Part shown: piece after piece, positions 8,784-11,862 of the stretch | Layout of the letters: each line of letters opens with the position of its first letter | Numbering within the stretch: position 1 is the stretch's first letter | From: Hylemonella sp. UBA6679 | Lineage (GTDB): Bacteria > Pseudomonadota > Gammaproteobacteria > Burkholderiales > Burkholderiaceae_C | Assembly (NCBI GenBank): GCA_002454975.1 | Contig: DKJZ01000012.1 | Span: forward strand, 1-11,862 | Direction: 5' to 3' | DNA: 11,862 bases | Notes under the pieces: model-generated | What the model saw: only the letters and a program-made list of their open reading frames with translations | Told to the model about the DNA's origin: nothing | Databases searched by the model: none | Translations under genes and position numbers: made by a program

Positions 8784-9244
8784 GTACGTGCTCCTTGCAA
8801 ACGCTTGGCCGCGTCGTGAATGGCCGCACGTATGCGAGGGTACGTTCCACAACGGCAAAGATTGCCCGACATGGCTGCATCGATATCACGGTCACTGGGT
8901 TGCCGATTGCTTTGTAGTAATGCGGCTGCGCTCATGATCTGACCTGATTGGCAGTAACCACATTGCGCCACTTGGTGCTCAACCCATGCAACCTGGACTG
9001 CGTTGAGGGCTTGAGGCGTCCCCAGTCCCTCAATCGTTGTTACCGGCGCGCTAACCGAACCCACAGGTATCACGCATGAGCGTGCAGCTTGGCCTCCGAC
9101 ATGCACCGTACAAGCACCGCACATGGCCACACCACAACCATATTTGGTACCCACCATCTTCAACTCATCTCGCAGCACCCACAGCAGTGGCATCTCAGGT
9201 TCGGTCAGCACCTGATGGTCTTTGCCGTTCACGTTGAGCTTCAT
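8780..9244 (-). CDS. [2Fe-2S] subunit of the molybdenum hydroxylase (IorA-like)
   Basis: This 154-residue small subunit carries two [2Fe-2S] clusters that take electrons from the molybdenum site. The plant-ferredoxin-type cluster uses CGVAMCGAC (Cys37, 42, 45) and Cys57. The second domain has CGYC (Cys95, 98) and CRC (Cys130, 132), as in the xanthine oxidase family. The open frame runs upstream to 9391, but family proteins start near MKLNVNGKDHQV. The ATG at 9244-9242 has GGAG 7 bases upstream. It has no signal peptide of its own, so it is probably co-exported with the Tat-bearing large subunit. It is the first gene of the four-gene operon, with the likely operator region directly upstream. 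Confidence 0.93.
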   Translation of the reverse strand: MKLNVNGKDHQVLTEPEMPLLWVLRDELKMVGTKYGCGVAMCGACTVHVGGQAARSCVIPVGSVSAPVTTIEGLGTPQALNAVQVAWVEHQVAQCGYCQSGQIMSAAALLQSNRQPSDRDIDAAMSGNLCRCGTYPRIRAAIHDAAKRLQGART

Positions 9245-9309
9245 CTCGAACTCCAAAGTTTGAACGTGTGAACTTTGCACGGTGGCACACAGAAACACAC
9301 TGGTTATAA

Positions 9310-9360
9310 GCGCCAATTTCTGGTGATTTGCGCCAAATTGAGAACGACTCAAATTGGCGC
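9310..9360. promoter_or_regulatory. Triple half-site operator between oxidoreductase operon and araC-type gene
   Basis: Three copies of one half-site lie here: GCGCCAATTT at 9310-9319, GCGCCAAATTGAG at 9330-9342, and inverted CTCAAATTGGCGC at 9348-9360. The first two are direct repeats exactly 20 bases apart, about two helical turns, the geometry common for AraC-family activators. The second and third form a 13-base inverted repeat with one mismatch around a 5-base centre. They sit 66-116 bases upstream of the [2Fe-2S] subunit start and upstream of the divergent regulator, so they likely serve either or both. That the AraC-type protein binds them is inference. Confidence 0.6.
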
Positions 9361-9396
9361 GTTTGGCTAGTGGCCTGGCGCGATGCGTCACCTAAA

Positions 9397-9411
9397 CTGG
9401 TCATTAACCAG
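9397..9411. promoter_or_regulatory. Short palindrome CTGGT-N5-ACCAG upstream of araC-type gene
   Basis: CTGGTCATTAACCAG is a perfect 5-base inverted repeat around CATTA. It lies between the half-site cluster and the preferred regulator start at 9470. It could be a second regulator site or part of an untranslated leader, but it would be coding if the upstream ATG at 9383 is used. Short palindromes of this size also occur by chance. Confidence 0.25.
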
Positions 9412-9469
9412 CTTTGACCGTCCGAACAACCCTATGGGACAAGCCATTTATCCACTCGCCAAACGCAAC

Positions 9470-10507
9470 ATGTCCGAAACAGAAATCTCGCGACAAGCTT
9501 TTGTAAATGGCGCTCACACTTACGCTGTCCAACCCGGCTGGCGCTTGTTGATCAAAGACTTAGGGGTCAACGCAGAACTGGTTTTACGCAGTGCCAAACT
9601 ACCTGGTGATTTGTTGGTCCGTCACCATGCAAGTCTCAGCTCATCAGAGTACTTTGCACTTTGGCAGGCCATTGAGGATCAGGCCTCCCAATTACCCGGA
9701 CCCCCTGTGCCATTGAGGATTGCGCAGGCCATGTCAGTTGACTGGTTCGACCCCGTCTTGTTTTCAGCCCTGTGCAGCGCTGACCTTGCCAGCGCCTTGG
9801 GGCGTATTGGCAAATACAAACGCCTGATCTGCCCAATGCGGCTGGAAGTAGACAACACCCACCGCAGCACAAAACTCACCATGCATTGGATCGAACCCCA
9901 TGCAAAGCCACCGCCGGTGTTGATTGCCTTCGAAATCGCTTTTTTCATACAACTCGCGCGCATGGCAACCCGTACCCACGTGATTCCCATGCGAGTCGTA
10001 AGCCCCATCGTGCTTGAGCCCTCTGCACTTTACGAAGCATTTCTTGGCACACCTGTTAACCATGGGGCGTATCCATGCGTGGTATTTAGTGCAGAAGATG
10101 CACGCCTACCGTTTCTCACCACCAACCCAGCGCTATGGGCGTTTTTTGAACCCGGGTTACGTCAACGTTTGTCTGATTTAGATGCTCAGGCTCAGGTTAA
10201 AGATCGGCTGCGCAGTGCACTGTTGGAAGCATTGCCCGCTGGTGACGCCTCGATGATCAAGGTCGGGCGAAAGATGGGGATGAGTTCACGAACATTGCAG
10301 CGGCGTTTGCAGGATGAGGGCACCACCTTTCAGCGCACCCTCGATGAAGTGCGAACTGAATTGGCGCGTCATTACTTGATGCAATCAAAAATGAGTGGCG
10401 CTGAGATCTCTTTCTTGCTCGGTTTTGAAGATCCCAACTCTTTCTTTCGAGCCTTTCATCGATGGACAGGCACCACCCCCCGCGAGGTTAAACCCACATG
10501 GCAATGA
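9470..10507 (+). CDS. AraC-family transcriptional regulator
   Basis: With the preferred start at 9470 the protein has 345 residues, the usual size for AraC regulators with an N-terminal 'arabinose-binding-like' domain. That domain includes GWRLLIKDLGVNAELVL and the central PVLIAFEIAFFIQL. The C-terminal AraC DNA-binding domain spans about 261-343. Its first HTH is IKVGRKMGMSSRTLQRRL, and the second is SGAEISFLLGFEDPNSFFRAFHRW, the family signature. The frame is open from an ATG at 9383 (29 more residues), and none of the candidate starts has a clear Shine-Dalgarno, so the start is uncertain. It is divergent from the oxidoreductase operon and its probable regulator. The inducer is unknown. Confidence 0.88.
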   Translation: MSETEISRQAFVNGAHTYAVQPGWRLLIKDLGVNAELVLRSAKLPGDLLVRHHASLSSSEYFALWQAIEDQASQLPGPPVPLRIAQAMSVDWFDPVLFSALCSADLASALGRIGKYKRLICPMRLEVDNTHRSTKLTMHWIEPHAKPPPVLIAFEIAFFIQLARMATRTHVIPMRVVSPIVLEPSALYEAFLGTPVNHGAYPCVVFSAEDARLPFLTTNPALWAFFEPGLRQRLSDLDAQAQVKDRLRSALLEALPAGDASMIKVGRKMGMSSRTLQRRLQDEGTTFQRTLDEVRTELARHYLMQSKMSGAEISFLLGFEDPNSFFRAFHRWTGTTPREVKPTWQ

Positions 10508-11034
10508 ACACTTTGAACCATCCTGAACTGTTCTCAGTGATGACCACTTATTTTTTTGGCGAAAAAACCGAAGCCTTTGTATTCATCCTGCCTCTGGGCC
10601 TGCTGCTGTTGGTGTTTGGTGCTTGGCTCTGGGTGGATAGCAGTGGCGGCTTTATGCGAGGCGTCGCCATGCCGTTGATCGCTATGGGTCTGTTGATGGG
10701 TACGGTGGGTGCCGTGGTGGGCCTACGTACCCCGAGCCAGCTGGCTCAATTACAAAACGCGCTTGAGCAGCCTTCAGAGGTGGCACAAACAAATCTGAAA
10801 GCAGAAATAGCCCGAATCGCCAAGGTCAATGCTGCTTGGAAAACCTATTTGGTGATGTGGGGACTCATGGGTGTTGTTGGCTTGTGTTTGCGGTTTGCAA
10901 GTCAGAGTGAGTTATTGCAAGGCATGGGTATCGCTTTGGTTGTGTGTTGCGGCTTCGGGTTGATGGTGGACGGGTTCGCTGAAAGAAGAGCGCACACCTA
11001 TGAGGCTGCTTTGGTAAAAAACCAACCTCGATGA
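10498..11034 (+). CDS. Unrecognised four-helix inner-membrane protein
   Basis: This 178-residue protein has four predicted membrane helices at about 27-46, 54-75, 116-136 and 141-160. Between helices 2 and 3 is a soluble, probably helical segment of about 40 residues (LAQLQNALEQPSEVAQTNLKA and after). It ends in a charged tail. No family motif was recognised. The ATG at 10498 overlaps the AraC-type gene by 10 bases and has GAGG about 10 bases upstream. A second ATG at 10504 overlaps the stop as ATGA. The tight overlap implies co-translation with the regulator. It could be a sensor partner, a transporter-like component or an unrelated passenger; nothing in the sequence decides. Confidence 0.75.
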   Translation: MAMNTLNHPELFSVMTTYFFGEKTEAFVFILPLGLLLLVFGAWLWVDSSGGFMRGVAMPLIAMGLLMGTVGAVVGLRTPSQLAQLQNALEQPSEVAQTNLKAEIARIAKVNAAWKTYLVMWGLMGVVGLCLRFASQSELLQGMGIALVVCCGFGLMVDGFAERRAHTYEAALVKNQPR

Positions 11035-11096
11035 CGCTCACGTGAGATCAGGACGGATACCCGCTAACAACTCACGTAGAAGTTTTTGCATGGTGA

Positions 11097-11270
11097 TTAG
11101 ACAGACAAACTGTGGCAGTTACATCGAACATTGAGCCAGTCCAGAAACTCCGTGGCCATTTTGGCTTCGCCAAACACGTTGACCCACTCTGAAAAGTTCA
11201 GACTGGTAGTGGTCACCATGCTGGTGCGCTCGTTGAGCTTGTAGATGAGCTTGTAGAACTTGGAGGGCAA
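11097..11270 (-). mobile_element. IS21-family IstB helper ATPase, C-terminal relic
   Basis: Minus-strand translation gives YKLIYKLNERTSMVTTT, SLNFSEWVNVFGEAKMATEF and LDWLNVRCN. This matches the C-terminal part of IstB proteins as I know it (KLYExTSxxxTTNLxFxEWxxVFGDAKMTTALLDRLTHHC). Only about 50 residues align, and the P-loop portion and the istA transposase are absent. The reading degenerates after the conserved cysteine and stops at 11097. It is therefore a dead fragment. It directly abuts the marR remnant and marks the right side of the cargo block, so an IS21-family element once sat or acted here. Confidence 0.72.
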
Positions 11271-11280
11271 GCCAAGCAGC

Positions 11281-11413
11281 AACGCACGACCGGACCCTGG
11301 TCGGCTCGCGCCCGACCGAGTTGGTCGAGCTGGCCGAGCAAGTCGGCGTGAACAAACAAGCCATGGGCATGCTGATCATCCCGCGAAGCCTGGAGGCCTA
11401 CGCGGGCGCTTGA
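11281..11413 (+). pseudogene. Degenerate marR-like gene copy
   Basis: The frame GSRPTELVELAEQVGV then NKQAMGMLIIPR then SLEAYAGA-stop parallels the HTH of the intact MarR (SRLTELAEQAGMSKQAMGMLV) followed directly by its C-terminus (LEAYAGA). A 22-base exact match joins 11353-11374 to 5021-5042. An 11-base match (GCGAAGCCTGG) joins 11383-11393 to 5053-5063. The rest of the wing and C-terminal helices, equivalent to 5064-5235, is missing. TGG is present at both ends of the missing stretch. The N-terminal half is also absent, replaced by the IstB relic. The DNA has diverged (a 9-base insertion and several substitutions), so this is an old duplicate or paralogue, not a recent copy. Confidence 0.75.
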
Positions 11414-11551
11414 CCCAGGGCCCCAGGCAAGCCTCACAGCGCTGGCTAGAACACGCCAGGCACTGCGGCCTAAAATGACGCCATGCCGGCCTTTCAAGGT
11501 ACGGCACCCCGAGCCAGCGCGGCGCAGGCTCGGTACAACAAGGAGACAGCG
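11414..11551 (+). promoter_or_regulatory. Leader region of the response-regulator gene
   Basis: This non-coding stretch contains a possible -10 TAAAAT (11471-11476) without a convincing -35. It also contains an inverted repeat CCGAGCC-N11-GGCTCGG (11509-11533) and an AGGAG Shine-Dalgarno at 11541-11545, six bases before the ATG. The hairpin lies between the putative promoter and the ribosome binding site and has no T-run, so it is not a terminator. The region contains no gene I can support. Confidence 0.35.

Positions 11552-11862
<311 letters not shown>

Larger units (their letters stand above)
5271..11280. other. Putative inserted cargo block between marR and its remnant
   Basis: This interval holds the hydrolase, oxidoreductase, AraC and membrane-protein genes, ending with an IS21-family IstB relic. 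It is flanked on the left by an intact marR and on the right by a marR remnant that shares a 22-base exact match with it (5021-5042 and 11353-11374). Base composition is visibly less GC-rich than the flanks. For example, hand counts give 29/60 G+C at 9541-9600 against 42/60 at 4801-4860. The boundaries are inferred from the homology, not from terminal repeats, which I did not find. Confidence 0.5.

Noticed and set aside
9383..9469. N-terminal extension of the AraC-type regulator from the ATG at 9383.
   Set aside because: The extra 29 residues do not look like the start of this family and would put the regulator start very close to the half-site cluster; kept only as an alternative start.
11037..11092. 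Palindrome CTCACGTGAG (11037-11046), a second CTCACGT at 11071-11077, and a 17-codon minus-strand frame (MQKLLRELLAGIRPDLT).
   Set aside because: Too short to support as a gene or defined site; it probably belongs to the decayed end of the IS relic or to spacer sequence.

Overview
The window looks like a chromosomal segment of a betaproteobacterium, most likely Burkholderiales and probably Comamonadaceae. This is inferred from the high-GC housekeeping genes, the type-2 argC, and the sucC/sucD, recX and recA genes lying close together on one strand. No lineage marker such as rRNA is present, so the placement is not proven.

Left part (1-5270), housekeeping. A minus-strand sucC-sucD operon encodes succinyl-CoA synthetase; sucD runs off the left edge. 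It is read divergently from argC (arginine biosynthesis, plus strand). argC converges on recX with a 4-base overlap of their 3' ends. recA, a small unrecognised ORF and recX form a minus-strand SOS operon, with a LexA-type box just downstream of the recA -10. Divergent from recA is a MarR-family regulator.

Middle part (about 5270-11035), an apparently inserted cargo block of lower GC. Four tightly coupled minus-strand genes encode a [2Fe-2S] subunit, a Tat-targeted molybdopterin subunit of the isoquinoline 1-oxidoreductase/aldehyde oxidase type, a 64-residue secreted protein that looks like an internally deleted c-type cytochrome partner, and a Tat-targeted alpha/beta hydrolase. Divergent from them is an AraC-family activator translationally overlapped with a four-helix membrane protein of unknown role. 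The divergent intergenic region holds three copies of a GCGCCAA(A/T)TT half-site, two as direct repeats 20 bp apart and one inverted. The simplest reading is a regulated periplasmic oxidation and hydrolysis pathway for an unknown aldehyde, N-heterocycle or ester.

Right part (11035-11862), a scar and the return to native sequence. A decayed C-terminal piece of an IS21-family IstB helper ATPase abuts a degenerate copy of a marR-like gene. That copy has lost its N-terminus and about 170 bases of its interior. Then comes the start of an OmpR-type response regulator cut by the right edge. The cargo is thus flanked by an intact marR and a marR remnant, which suggests it entered this locus through an IS-associated event next to or between marR copies.
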